From NCBI GenBank assembly GCA_002362385.1, contig DEUB01000022.1:1-5983 (forward strand): a DNA stretch of 5,983 bases, in the 5' to 3' direction. How positions within the stretch are numbered: position 1 is the first letter of the stretch; each line of letters starts with the position of its first letter. Source of the stretch: Lachnospiraceae bacterium UBA3273 (GTDB lineage: Bacteria; Bacillota; Clostridia; Lachnospirales; Lachnospiraceae). The position numbers were made by a program, and so were the translations under genes. Below the pieces are notes generated by a model, which saw nothing but the letters and a program-made list of their open reading frames with translations, ran no database searches and was not told where the DNA came from. Of the stretch, positions 1 through 5,757 are shown in pieces.

Positions 1-22
1 AGCCAAGCTGAGCCACACCCCG
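1..22 (-). tRNA. tRNA 5' end, probably tRNA-Pro (partial, runs off window)
   Basis: Read on the minus strand from 22 down to 1, the bases are CGGGGTG (acceptor strand 1-7), T8, G9, GCTC (D-stem 10-13), then AGCTTGGCT, which fits the A14-G15-pyrimidines-G18-G19 D-loop. This is the start of a canonical tRNA. The C1 start and the CGGGGTG acceptor strand are typical of bacterial tRNA-Pro, but the anticodon lies outside the window, so the identity is inference. It sits about 35 nt downstream of a near-perfect sigma-A promoter. Confidence 0.75.
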
Positions 23-64
23 TCATCGCCGCAATTACTGCGTTTTTATCACAACGCAAGTCAT

Positions 65-93
65 ATTATATTATACGCTTTTTTAGTTGTCAA
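65..93 (-). promoter_or_regulatory. Consensus sigma-A promoter for the tRNA
   Basis: The minus strand reads TTGACA (88-93), a 17-base spacer, then TATAAT (65-70), matching both hexamers exactly. Expected transcription start is near 57, giving a leader of about 35 nt before the tRNA 5' end at 22, to be removed by RNase P. It lies downstream of the phosphodiesterase stop, so the tRNA need not depend on read-through from the operon. Confidence 0.85.
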
Positions 94-173
94 CCGTTTT
101 TATGGCAATTTCCGCGATTTTTCCAAACCGGCCTCCCCCAATACCGCAGGAATTCAAAACCGTATCGCTTCTG
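94..173. other. Gap between operon end and tRNA promoter, no clear terminator
   Basis: I looked for a rho-independent terminator after the phosphodiesterase stop and found only very short complementary pairs (such as ATAC/GTAT around a GAATTC) without a following T-run. Operon transcripts may therefore continue into the tRNA, or end by another route. Confidence 0.4.
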
Positions 174-653
174 CTATAAGTATTTTACTTGAAAATCCAT
201 AGCTCCCTTTTTATTTATTTCCATAATAATATAAGAAGGCCTTCTCCCCTCCTGCCTGGGATAAGTAAGGCTGCCCGGATTAAGCACTACAATGCCGTCG
301 CTTTCGTCCACCACGGGACGGTGGGTATGCCCGTACATAACAAGATCAAAGCCCCTGGATAACGCTTCGTCCTTCAGCAGCTCATACCCGGTGCTGACGC
401 AGTAATAATGTCCGTGGGTAATAAGCACCCTGTTTTTTCCGATCTCCGTTTCTATTTCCCTTGGAAGGTCGGAAAAAAAATCGTTATTTCCCATAACAAT
501 ATGAAGCGGGCATCCTGCCGCCTCCTGCAGCAGATATTCACTCCCCTCTGCATCTCCGCAGTGGATGACCATATCCATTTGTCCCTCTTTTTCCAATACC
601 CTGAAATAATTGTTATTATGCCCATGGGTATCGCTGACAATTAAAACTCTCAT
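174..653 (-). CDS. YfcE/MJ0936-family metallophosphoesterase
   Basis: A 159-residue cytoplasmic, metal-dependent phosphodiesterase of the calcineurin-like superfamily. The metal-ligand motifs are present in order: SDTHG (D8, H10), GD (D34), GNND (55-58), THGH (79-82) and GHTH (108-111), followed by the NPGS segment (125-128) typical of the YfcE/YsnB group. Length is normal and the protein looks complete. Family members hydrolyse phosphodiester model substrates; the physiological substrate is not settled. The ATG start follows a GGGGA ribosome site with good spacing, 4 bases after the rdgB stop. The pairing with rdgB matches the adjacent ysnA-ysnB genes of Bacillus subtilis. It is the last gene of the operon. 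Confidence 0.93.
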   Translation of the reverse strand: MRVLIVSDTHGHNNNYFRVLEKEGQMDMVIHCGDAEGSEYLLQEAAGCPLHIVMGNNDFFSDLPREIETEIGKNRVLITHGHYYCVSTGYELLKDEALSRGFDLVMYGHTHRPVVDESDGIVVLNPGSLTYPRQEGRRPSYIIMEINKKGAMDFQVKYL

Positions 654-657
654 AAAA

Positions 658-1257
658 CTATCCCCGGATCCTCTTTCGCAGTTCCTCCTGCATCAAGCGC
701 AGCGCCTTCCCCCTATGGCTTACCTCATTCTTTTCCTCAGGGGTAATCTGGGCACTGCTTTGTTCAAATTCCGGGAGAAAAAAGATCGGATCGTAGCCGA
801 ATCCGTTTTTTCCCGCAATTTCATGGCCGATCCGCCCTTCCATGACGCCTTCCGTTTTGATCACTTCCCCGTCCGGCATTACCGCCGCCATGGCGCAGAC
901 AAACCTTGCGCTTCTTTGATCATCCGGCACGTCCTCCATCCTGTCTAAAATATTCCGATTCTTGATATCATAAGACGTATCCTCTCCCATATACCTGGCA
1001 GAATAAATACCCGGTTCCCCGTTCAGATAGTCAATGACCAGACCGGAATCATCCGCCAGGACGATTTTATCCGTATAGCGTGCTATCGTCTCTGCCTTAA
1101 TGCAGGCATTTTCCATAAAAGTACTGCCGTTCTCAACAATTTCCGCCTCGATTCCTGCTTCGTTTAAAGTCTTCACGCATACATCCATATCCGCAAACAT
1201 CATCGCAACTTCTCTTGCCTTTCCGGGGTTCCCGGTGGCAAAAACAATTTCCGTCAT
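658..1257 (-). CDS. rdgB: XTP/dITP diphosphatase (RdgB/HAM1 family)
   Basis: A 199-residue nucleotide-pool cleaning enzyme. The family hydrolyses XTP, dITP and ITP to monophosphates plus pyrophosphate, keeping deaminated purines out of DNA and RNA. Visible family motifs are TGNPGK (8-13, phosphate-binding start), ENGSTF (42-47), ADDSGL (68-73), PGIYSAR (82-88), GFGYDPIF (152-159) and the C-terminal EKNEVSHRGKAL (175-186). All key segments are intact and the length is normal. Its ATG overlaps the preceding gene's stop (ATGA), and a GGAGG ribosome site lies inside the last codons of that gene, so translation is probably coupled. Start choice is secure because TGNPGK must lie near the N-terminus. 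Confidence 0.97.
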   Translation of the reverse strand: MTEIVFATGNPGKAREVAMMFADMDVCVKTLNEAGIEAEIVENGSTFMENACIKAETIARYTDKIVLADDSGLVIDYLNGEPGIYSARYMGEDTSYDIKNRNILDRMEDVPDDQRSARFVCAMAAVMPDGEVIKTEGVMEGRIGHEIAGKNGFGYDPIFFLPEFEQSSAQITPEEKNEVSHRGKALRLMQEELRKRIRG

Positions 1258-2183
1258 TCCTTATTTCCTCCATACTGTAAAACCAAAGCGTCTATGGTCA
1301 GCCTTTCCACACTATCCTTATCGGTCTTTTCATCCTCCGGCGTTTCCGTCTGTATTCCCTGCGGCATGCGGTACACGATCCTTACTGCGGGAACCATGGC
1401 GCCTTTTAAGTCGGGATCGTCGCTTTTTGCGAGGACTACCGTCCATTCATCATGAAATTCATTATAATGTTCTTTAAATAATTCCGCAAGGCTTCGGCTG
1501 TCAAATTCCGGAATAAAATAATCGTCATTGTAATAAATTGCGATCTCCGTTCTATCCTGCAGCGTATTATCTCTCTCCACAGAAACAAAGCACTCCGCCC
1601 TTAATTCATTGGCAGCAGCCACATCGCCGTCAAAAATGCCTTTTATCTCACAAGTTTCAAAAGCGTTTTCGGCCTCATCCCTGAAAGTTTCCGAAACTCC
1701 ATCCACAACTATGATCTTTTCATGGCTTGCCATAGGGCTTGTAAGCTTTAGCCGTATTTCTCCATCCTCAAAAGAAGCATCTGCCTCATAAACATGATAA
1801 AAAGTAAATATCAGGCTTGCCGACTCCTGCTCCCTGATGAGCTGTATCCGGCTGATTTTTTCTTCATCCCCCCGGATTTTATTCACGGCAAAGAAATCCT
1901 CCTCCACGCCATAAAGAACAACCGTCAGCTTTTTCCCTCCGGCGCCTTCTTCCATATTAAATTTTTCTTTTCCCTCAGGCAGCGGAATCACAATATCCGC
2001 ATCCTCCCCGGCGGCCGCCTCAAAATATTCCTCTCCGATGGTATCTTTTGAAGCTTTTACACCGTCTTTTGGTACTGAAGATCCACTCTCATCCAACTGA
2101 TACACAAAAATCACAATACCCATGGACAGCGCCAGAAACAGCCCTGCTGCCAGAATTAAAAGTTTTTCTCCCTTTTCAGTCAT
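1254..2183 (-). CDS. Membrane-anchored protein resembling a degenerate N-acetylmuramoyl-L-alanine amidase
   Basis: A 309-residue protein with one N-terminal membrane segment (about 8-28) after a short charged start, so the bulk is predicted outside the cell. A beta-rich acidic region (about 60-150) could be an AMIN-like wall-targeting module. Residues 155-305 follow the order of Amidase_3 landmarks: IIVVDG (157-162, where active enzymes have DPGHGG), AANELRAECFVSVE (190-203, cf. AN-ADLFISIHAN), YYNDDYF then SLAELF (217-236), VPAVRIVY (264-271) and a final helix (292-303). The zinc-binding His and Glu positions are absent and the segment after the first strand is shortened, so it is probably not an active hydrolase. 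The amidase relationship is inference from motif order, not a search. Its ATG overlaps the methyltransferase stop by ATGA; the ribosome site is weak (GAGAG). It could be a structural or regulatory envelope protein. Confidence 0.6.
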   Translation of the reverse strand: MTEKGEKLLILAAGLFLALSMGIVIFVYQLDESGSSVPKDGVKASKDTIGEEYFEAAAGEDADIVIPLPEGKEKFNMEEGAGGKKLTVVLYGVEEDFFAVNKIRGDEEKISRIQLIREQESASLIFTFYHVYEADASFEDGEIRLKLTSPMASHEKIIVVDGVSETFRDEAENAFETCEIKGIFDGDVAAANELRAECFVSVERDNTLQDRTEIAIYYNDDYFIPEFDSRSLAELFKEHYNEFHDEWTVVLAKSDDPDLKGAMVPAVRIVYRMPQGIQTETPEDEKTDKDSVERLTIDALVLQYGGNKE

Positions 2184-3331
2184 GCTTTGTCTCTCTTAGG
2201 CGGCTTAGGCCCCAAATACTGATAGAAATATGTTTTTAACATACCGTTGTACAATTTCCTGTTCTTATCCGCGTTCCTGCCGATATCCTTTTGCGCATCT
2301 TCATATGAAGTGATCAAAAACATAGACCAGGAATCCAGATTTTGAAACTTTTCTCCAAGCATACGATAAAGAGCCGGAAGGTTTTTCTTCTCCTCGATCC
2401 TCTCGCCGTAAGGAGGGTTTGTTATGATAAATCCATACTTTTTGCTGTGGCTTAACTGCTCCATGGGACGAACCTGAAAATGAATAAGCCCTTCCACTCC
2501 TGCAAGCCTGGCATTTTCCCTGGAGATCCTGACCATCTCCGGATCGATGTCATATCCCTGGATATCTGTATGAACGTCCATATCCACATAATCCCGGGCT
2601 TCATCCAGGCAGTCATACCACATTTTGGAGGGAATCAGGTGTTTCCAGGTAAAAGCCCGGAATTCCCGGTTCATTCCGGGAGCTATATTTGCGGCCATCA
2701 TAGCCGCTTCAATAGGAAAAGTCCCGCTCCCGCAAAAGGGATCGACCAAAATCCGGTCTTTATTCCAGGGCGTCAGCATGATCAGCGCCGCTGCCAGATT
2801 TTCCGCAATGGGCGCCTTTGCCACAAGCTTCCTGTAGCCCCTTTTATGTAAGGACTCCCCTGTGGTATCAAGTCCTACGGTTACCTCATCTTTGTACAAA
2901 AACACCCTGACGGGAAAGCTTTCGCCGCTTTCTTCAAACCAGCTGATGCCGTAATGCTCCTTTAAACGTTCCACCATGGCTTTTTTCATAATGGACTGGA
3001 TATCGGAAGGGCTGAACAGTTTACTCTTGACGCTGGCCGCTTTCGTGACCCAGAACCTGCCGTCTCCCGGAATATAAGTTTCCCAGGGCAGAGCTTTTGT
3101 TCCCTCAAACAGCTCGTCGAAGGTTTCCGCATGGAAGCTCCCTATTTTAATAAGGATCCTCTCCGCGGTCCTCAAAAAAATATTAGCCCTGCAGACAGCG
3201 TCCTCATCGCCATGAAACGTAACACGGCCGTCCTCCACTTTGCTAATATCATATCCCAAATCAATTATTTCTCTTTTTAATACTGCCTCCAGCCCGAAAT
3301 GGCATGGAGCGATCAATTCCATCTTTCTCAT
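2180..3331 (-). CDS. THUMP-domain class I SAM-dependent RNA methyltransferase (RlmL/YpsC family)
   Basis: A 383-residue cytoplasmic enzyme. The N-terminal half (about 5-160) starts with ELIAPCHFGLEAVLKREI and fits the ferredoxin-like plus THUMP RNA-binding module. The C-terminal half is a Rossmann methyltransferase with VDPFCGSGTF (196-205, SAM-binding motif I), GYDIDPEM (259-266) and the catalytic TNPPYGER (304-311) typical of N2-guanine RNA methylation. Length matches Bacillus YpsC and the N-terminal half of E. coli RlmL, which makes m2G2445 in 23S rRNA; the exact target here is inferred. It is the first gene of the four-gene operon. ATG at 3331 is chosen, but no ribosome site precedes it and the best promoter predicts transcription starting right there; ATG at 3324-3322 (fourth codon) is an alternative. 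Confidence 0.92.
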   Translation of the reverse strand: MRKMELIAPCHFGLEAVLKREIIDLGYDISKVEDGRVTFHGDEDAVCRANIFLRTAERILIKIGSFHAETFDELFEGTKALPWETYIPGDGRFWVTKAASVKSKLFSPSDIQSIMKKAMVERLKEHYGISWFEESGESFPVRVFLYKDEVTVGLDTTGESLHKRGYRKLVAKAPIAENLAAALIMLTPWNKDRILVDPFCGSGTFPIEAAMMAANIAPGMNREFRAFTWKHLIPSKMWYDCLDEARDYVDMDVHTDIQGYDIDPEMVRISRENARLAGVEGLIHFQVRPMEQLSHSKKYGFIITNPPYGERIEEKKNLPALYRMLGEKFQNLDSWSMFLITSYEDAQKDIGRNADKNRKLYNGMLKTYFYQYLGPKPPKRDKA

Positions 3332-3337
3332 ATTTTT

Positions 3338-3366
3338 ATATTAAGTTGAAAGGCTTTTCATGTCAA
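3338..3366 (-). promoter_or_regulatory. Sigma-A-like promoter for the methyltransferase operon
   Basis: The minus strand reads TTGACA (3361-3366), a 17-base spacer and TAATAT (3338-3343), a perfect -35 and a 4/6 -10. Transcription would start about 7 bases past the -10, near 3331, which is the A of the first ATG. The space between the upstream terminator and the gene is under 60 bases, leaving little room for another promoter. Confidence 0.6.
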
Positions 3367-3387
3367 TCAACTTTTTCCAAAATAGCA

Positions 3388-3423
3388 CAGAAACCGGTGC
3401 ACCCCTTTGTACACCGGTTTCTG
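3388..3423 (-). terminator. Rho-independent terminator of the small Asn/Gln-rich gene
   Basis: A 15-bp stem (3388-3402 with 3409-3423, one G-U pair) closes a 6-base loop. Reading on the minus strand it begins 34 bases after the stop of the 53-codon gene and is followed by a T-rich stretch (TGCTATTTTGG). The tail is weak but the stem is long. It separates the small gene from the downstream operon promoter. Confidence 0.8.
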
Positions 3424-3457
3424 CATCATCCAAACAGGATATCCTTTTTACAATTCA

Positions 3458-3619
3458 TTAACGACAGTTATCAGAATCCTTGGAGCTGTTCTGCTCATTA
3501 TTCTGCTGTTTGTTCTGGTTATTCTGTTTGTTCTGCTGACTGTTCTGGCTGTTGTTGTAACCGTCCTTGGAGCTGTTCTGATTGGACTGGTTCAATTCGT
3601 TGTAATCATTCTTTGCCAT
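3458..3619 (-). CDS. Small Asn/Gln-rich hydrophilic protein, possibly spore-associated (53 aa)
   Basis: A 53-residue protein, MAKNDYNELNQSNQNSSKDG at the start, ending in DSDNCR. By my count it has 16 Asn, 10 Gln, 8 Ser and 5 Lys, so Asn+Gln make up 49%; there are almost no hydrophobic residues and no signal peptide or membrane segment. A short unit QNSSKD occurs twice (14-19 and 43-48), with Q/N/K-rich sequence between; one Cys is penultimate. Gene signals are strong: AGGAGG (3628-3633) lies 8 bases before the ATG, a promoter-like site precedes it and a 15-bp terminator follows. The composition recalls gamma-type small acid-soluble spore proteins of Bacillus, but I see no true family match, so function is unassigned. 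The opposite strand of this gene reads as a falsely hydrophobic open frame. Confidence 0.8.
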   Translation of the reverse strand: MAKNDYNELNQSNQNSSKDGYNNSQNSQQNKQNNQNKQQNNEQNSSKDSDNCR

Positions 3620-3654
3620 AATTAATTCCTCCTAATAATTTTTAGTTACATTTG

Positions 3655-3683
3655 TAGTATCTCAAAAGTCAGAAGGAATATAC
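3655..3683 (-). promoter_or_regulatory. Sigma-G-like (forespore) promoter for the 53-aa gene
   Basis: The minus strand reads GTATA (3679-3683), 17 bases, then GATACTA (3655-3661). The Bacillus sigma-G pattern is GHATR, 17-18 bases, CATNNTA, so only the first base of the -10 differs. No sigma-A pair fits as well. The predicted start near 3648 gives a leader of about 29 nt carrying the AGGAGG site. Forespore expression would suit a spore protein, but short promoter motifs occur by chance. Confidence 0.45.
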
Positions 3684-3748
3684 CTTGTTTACATAAGAAA
3701 AAAGTACTAATTTTTTTTAATTTTATAGGATTTTTATCTTTAAATCTA

Positions 3749-3777
3749 TTGAAAAAAATATCTTTATGCAATATAAT
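3749..3777 (+). promoter_or_regulatory. Strong sigma-A promoter for the candidate small RNA
   Basis: TTGAAA (3749-3754), a 17-base spacer, TATAAT (3772-3777), preceded by a long A/T-rich stretch (about 3711-3748) that could serve as an UP element. Predicted start is 3782-3784. No open reading frame with a ribosome site follows; instead a hairpin begins at the predicted start. Confidence 0.75.
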
Positions 3778-3782
3778 TTAGA

Positions 3783-3884
3783 TACGGCAGAGCAAATCCC
3801 CAATTTTCTGCCGTAAACTGATATATTTATTTATACTCCCCGTAAGATAGCCTATCACCCCTGATGGGCTATCTTTCATTTTAT
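3783..3884 (+). ncRNA. Candidate small regulatory RNA, about 100 nt, with three exposed CCCC motifs
   Basis: A plus-strand transcription unit with no coding content. From the predicted start there is a 9-bp hairpin (3783-3791 with 3807-3815), which can extend by AAAT/ATTT to present CCCCA in its loop. It is followed by an A/U-rich linker (3816-3843) ending in CTCCCC, then a 14-bp terminator hairpin with a CCCC loop. CCCC therefore occurs at 3798, 3838 and 3858, each predicted unpaired. This layout recalls the C-rich-motif RNAs of Firmicutes (RsaE/RoxS and other Staphylococcus Rsa RNAs with UCCC motifs), which pair with Shine-Dalgarno sequences; no sequence homology to them is claimed. It lies between the divergent 53-aa gene and the convergent HAAS-domain gene. 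Confidence 0.6.
3844..3884 (+). terminator. Rho-independent terminator of the candidate sRNA
   Basis: A 14-bp stem (3844-3857 with 3862-3875, one G-U pair) has a CCCC loop and is followed on the plus strand by TCATTTTAT. On the minus strand the stem is followed by ACGGGG, so it is a much poorer terminator for the convergent gene that stops at 3943, for which I found no separate terminator. Confidence 0.7.
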
Positions 3885-3942
3885 CCCGTCTCCCTTCCGG
3901 TATGGACAATGCACCTTATCCGTCCGCCACTTTATTTCTCTC

Positions 3943-4398
3943 CTAACGCCTGCTAAAGAGTCTGACAAGCAGATATATGATCATTACCGGAATCAGAACA
4001 GGCAGTACAAATCTCAAAAATATATTCAAGGCCAGCCCGATCACCCCAAATACAATATATAAGATCCCGAAAAGAACCAGCAGCAAAACGACCCTGAAAA
4101 CAATCCTATTTACGCGGAATGAGCGGCCGTTCCATTTTTCCTCTTCCTGTCCGCCTTCCTCATATACGGTTTTAGATTTTATGCCGCCTCCCTCTCTGCC
4201 GCCTTCCGTCTCAACAATGCTTTTTGCCAAAAGCCTTGGATCTCCCAGCTCTCTGAGAACCTCTTCCTCTGTTCTTCCCTTCCGTATCTGAGAGTCTATA
4301 TAATCATTATAATATGCTGTAAGCTCCTGAAGCTTTTCTGATGAGACCTTTCCTGTCAGGTGCCTTTGTAAGTTTGTTATAAATTCATACTTATTCAT
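3943..4398 (-). CDS. HAAS/DUF1700-domain small membrane protein
   Basis: A 151-residue protein. The N-terminal part (1-65: NKYEFITNLQRHL, YYNDYIDSQ, EEEVLRELGDPRLLAKSI) is the helical HAAS domain of the DUF1700 group, typically found N-terminal to membrane segments in Firmicutes. An acidic, Gly-rich linker (about 64-92) follows. Then come a hydrophobic region about 99-125 and another about 127-147, ending in basic residues (RLFSRR), so two membrane segments with the HAAS domain probably cytoplasmic. DUF1700 genes usually sit beside a PadR-type repressor; none is seen here. The ATG at 4398 is preferred over an upstream in-frame GTG at 4410, because GTGGAG there serves as the ribosome site 6-7 bases before the ATG. 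Function is unknown; a role in envelope sensing is only a guess. Confidence 0.8.
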   Translation of the reverse strand: MNKYEFITNLQRHLTGKVSSEKLQELTAYYNDYIDSQIRKGRTEEEVLRELGDPRLLAKSIVETEGGREGGGIKSKTVYEEGGQEEEKWNGRSFRVNRIVFRVVLLLVLFGILYIVFGVIGLALNIFLRFVLPVLIPVMIIYLLVRLFSRR

Positions 4399-4475
4399 GG
4401 TCCACTCCACTTTACTTTCTGATACTTTTGCGTTAATGCTTCCTTTTTATATCTTTACATTATTTCCATAAATAC

Positions 4476-4503
4476 TTTATACCACACTTTTACCCTTTTG
4501 TAA
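4476..4503 (-). promoter_or_regulatory. Possible promoter of the HAAS-domain gene
   Basis: The minus strand reads TTACAA (4498-4503), 16 bases, TATAAA (4476-4481). The -35 is weak and the spacer one short. It would give a leader of about 70 nt. Its -35 lies inside the left copy of the 13-bp repeat that brackets the integrase, so an integrase binding there could affect this gene. Confidence 0.35.
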
Positions 4504-4507
4504 GCAA
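4495..4507 (+). repeat. Left copy of 13-bp direct repeat bracketing the integrase
   Basis: CTTTTGTAAGCAA, identical to 5758-5770 and in the same orientation. Both copies are followed after three differing bases by GTAA. It may be an attachment-site core or a recombinase-binding site; the role is inference. Confidence 0.5.
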
Positions 4508-4600
4508 CCCGTAAGAAGTTTTATCCTTTCTTTATACTCTGTTCCCGGTCCCTTTTGCCTGTGCTAAAGCTTTTACTGCCATCCTTTGTCCCCGGCATCA

Positions 4601-4609
4601 TGCTATACT
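4601..4609 (+). promoter_or_regulatory. Extended -10 promoter of the integrase
   Basis: TGC-TATACT, an extended -10 (TGnTATAAT type) with no recognisable -35 at the proper distance. Predicted start is about 4616, some 40 nt ahead of the integrase ATG. This indicates its own, probably modest, expression, divergent from the HAAS-domain gene. Confidence 0.55.
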
Positions 4610-4656
4610 GTTTGGGAAAATAAGTGTTAATTCTACGAAAGGATGTGCGATTTATT

Positions 4657-5715
4657 ATGAAGTTACCCAACGGATATGGTTCCGTTTATAAGCTGCCCGG
4701 CAACAGGAGAAGGCCATGGGCAGTCAGAATTACTCTGTCATGCCAAAAGGACGCATATGGTAAATATCACTGGAAATATAAATATTTAGGCTATTACGCT
4801 ACCCAGGCGGAAGCGCTTTTATCCCTGGCACAGTTTAATACCGTTCCTTTTGACAGTTCTAATAAGCTTTCCGACATTACCTTTTCGGAAATATTTGAAA
4901 AATGGTCCATGGAACATTACCCCAAAATCTCCCCTTCAAACATCAGGGGCTACAACGCGTCTTACACGCTGTGTAACGGGTTGAAATCCATGCGCTTTTG
5001 CGATATCAGAAAGATCCACCTGCAAAAAGTCATCGATACCTGTGGCAAAAATTATCCGACTTTAAAAAAATTAAAAATACTGTTTACGGTCTTATTCAAG
5101 TACGCCATGGAAAACGACATTTGCAGCAAGGACTATTCCCGGTACATAGATATACAGCAATACAAAAATAAAAACCCGCGCTCTTTTAAGCGACAGCCTT
5201 TCAAACAGGAAGAGATCGATATCCTCTGGCAAAGCCTCGGAAAATCCCCCTACGCCTCCGTTGCTTTAATGCTGATCTACAGCGGATGCCGCATCAGTGA
5301 ACTGCTGGATCTGAAAAAAGATGAGATCAATATGAAGGATGGCTGTTTCCGGGTTACGGCTTCCAAGACAGAGGCCGGAATCAGGACTGTCCCCATTGCT
5401 GCCAGGATATCCCCTTTTTTTGAATTTTGGATAAAAAAAAGCGACTGCCCATATCTGCTCTCCACGCCGGAGGGAAAGCGTCTGACCTATTCCAATTATT
5501 ATACAAATTATTGGAAACCGTTTATGTCACAGATAGGGCTTTCCCACCACCGCCCCCATGACACCAGGCATACCTGTATCTCTCTTTTGACCGCTGCCGG
5601 AGTGGATGACAAGATCATTAAGCGGATCGTGGGACATGCAGGGCACTCCATAACGGACACTGTCTATACCCATTTTGAGATTGCCCAGCTACTCGACGCC
5701 ATAAACAGGATTTAA
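4657..5715 (+). CDS. Tyrosine recombinase / phage-type integrase
   Basis: A complete 352-residue site-specific recombinase. The N-terminal part (1-65, starting MKLPNGYGSVYKL) resembles the arm-DNA-binding domain of Tn916/phage-type integrases. The core-binding SAM-like domain spans about 70-170 and the catalytic domain about 180-345. All catalytic residues are visible: R212 (SGCRISELL), K237 (SKTEAG), H301 and R304 (HDTRHT), H327 (GHAGH) and nucleophile Y337 (DTVYTHF). ATG at 4657 is preferred to an upstream in-frame GTG at 4624, because AAAGGA (4638-4643) lies between them and the protein then begins as family members do; the 13-base spacing is rather long. No excisionase, relaxase, replication or phage gene is next to it, so it is an orphan here. 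Role may be integration of a tiny or decayed element or DNA inversion. Confidence 0.95.
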   Translation: MKLPNGYGSVYKLPGNRRRPWAVRITLSCQKDAYGKYHWKYKYLGYYATQAEALLSLAQFNTVPFDSSNKLSDITFSEIFEKWSMEHYPKISPSNIRGYNASYTLCNGLKSMRFCDIRKIHLQKVIDTCGKNYPTLKKLKILFTVLFKYAMENDICSKDYSRYIDIQQYKNKNPRSFKRQPFKQEEIDILWQSLGKSPYASVALMLIYSGCRISELLDLKKDEINMKDGCFRVTASKTEAGIRTVPIAARISPFFEFWIKKSDCPYLLSTPEGKRLTYSNYYTNYWKPFMSQIGLSHHRPHDTRHTCISLLTAAGVDDKIIKRIVGHAGHSITDTVYTHFEIAQLLDAINRI

Positions 5716-5727
5716 GTAAAACCGGCT

Positions 5728-5752
5728 GCCTTTGTCCAAAAAGGCTTTATTT
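5728..5752 (+). terminator. Rho-independent terminator of the integrase
   Basis: GCCTTT (5728-5733) pairs with AAAGGC (5740-5745) around a 6-base loop and is followed by TTTATTT. It begins 12 bases after the integrase stop, closing a one-gene transcription unit. Confidence 0.75.
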
Positions 5753-5757
5753 AGGAT

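Noticed and set aside
3440..3620. Tandem repeat or CRISPR-like array suggested by recurring TGTTCTG
   Set aside because: The recurrence follows Gln-Asn codons of a coding gene; units vary in length and there are no spacers.
3304..3621. Plus-strand frame with a Cys/Ser-rich C-terminal part
   Set aside because: Overlaps the methyltransferase start, the terminator and the small gene in antisense; no ribosome site or family resemblance.
3407..3625. Plus-strand open frame encoding a very hydrophobic 72-residue membrane-like protein
   Set aside because: It is the antisense of the Asn/Gln-rich gene: AAC/CAG codons read backwards give Val/Leu. It would start with TTG inside the terminator hairpin and has no ribosome site, whereas the minus strand has AGGAGG, promoter and terminator.
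3844..3875. Hairpin as terminator of the minus-strand HAAS-domain gene
   Set aside because: On the minus strand the stem is followed by ACGGGG rather than a T-run, so the plus-strand assignment fits better; partial bidirectional use cannot be excluded.
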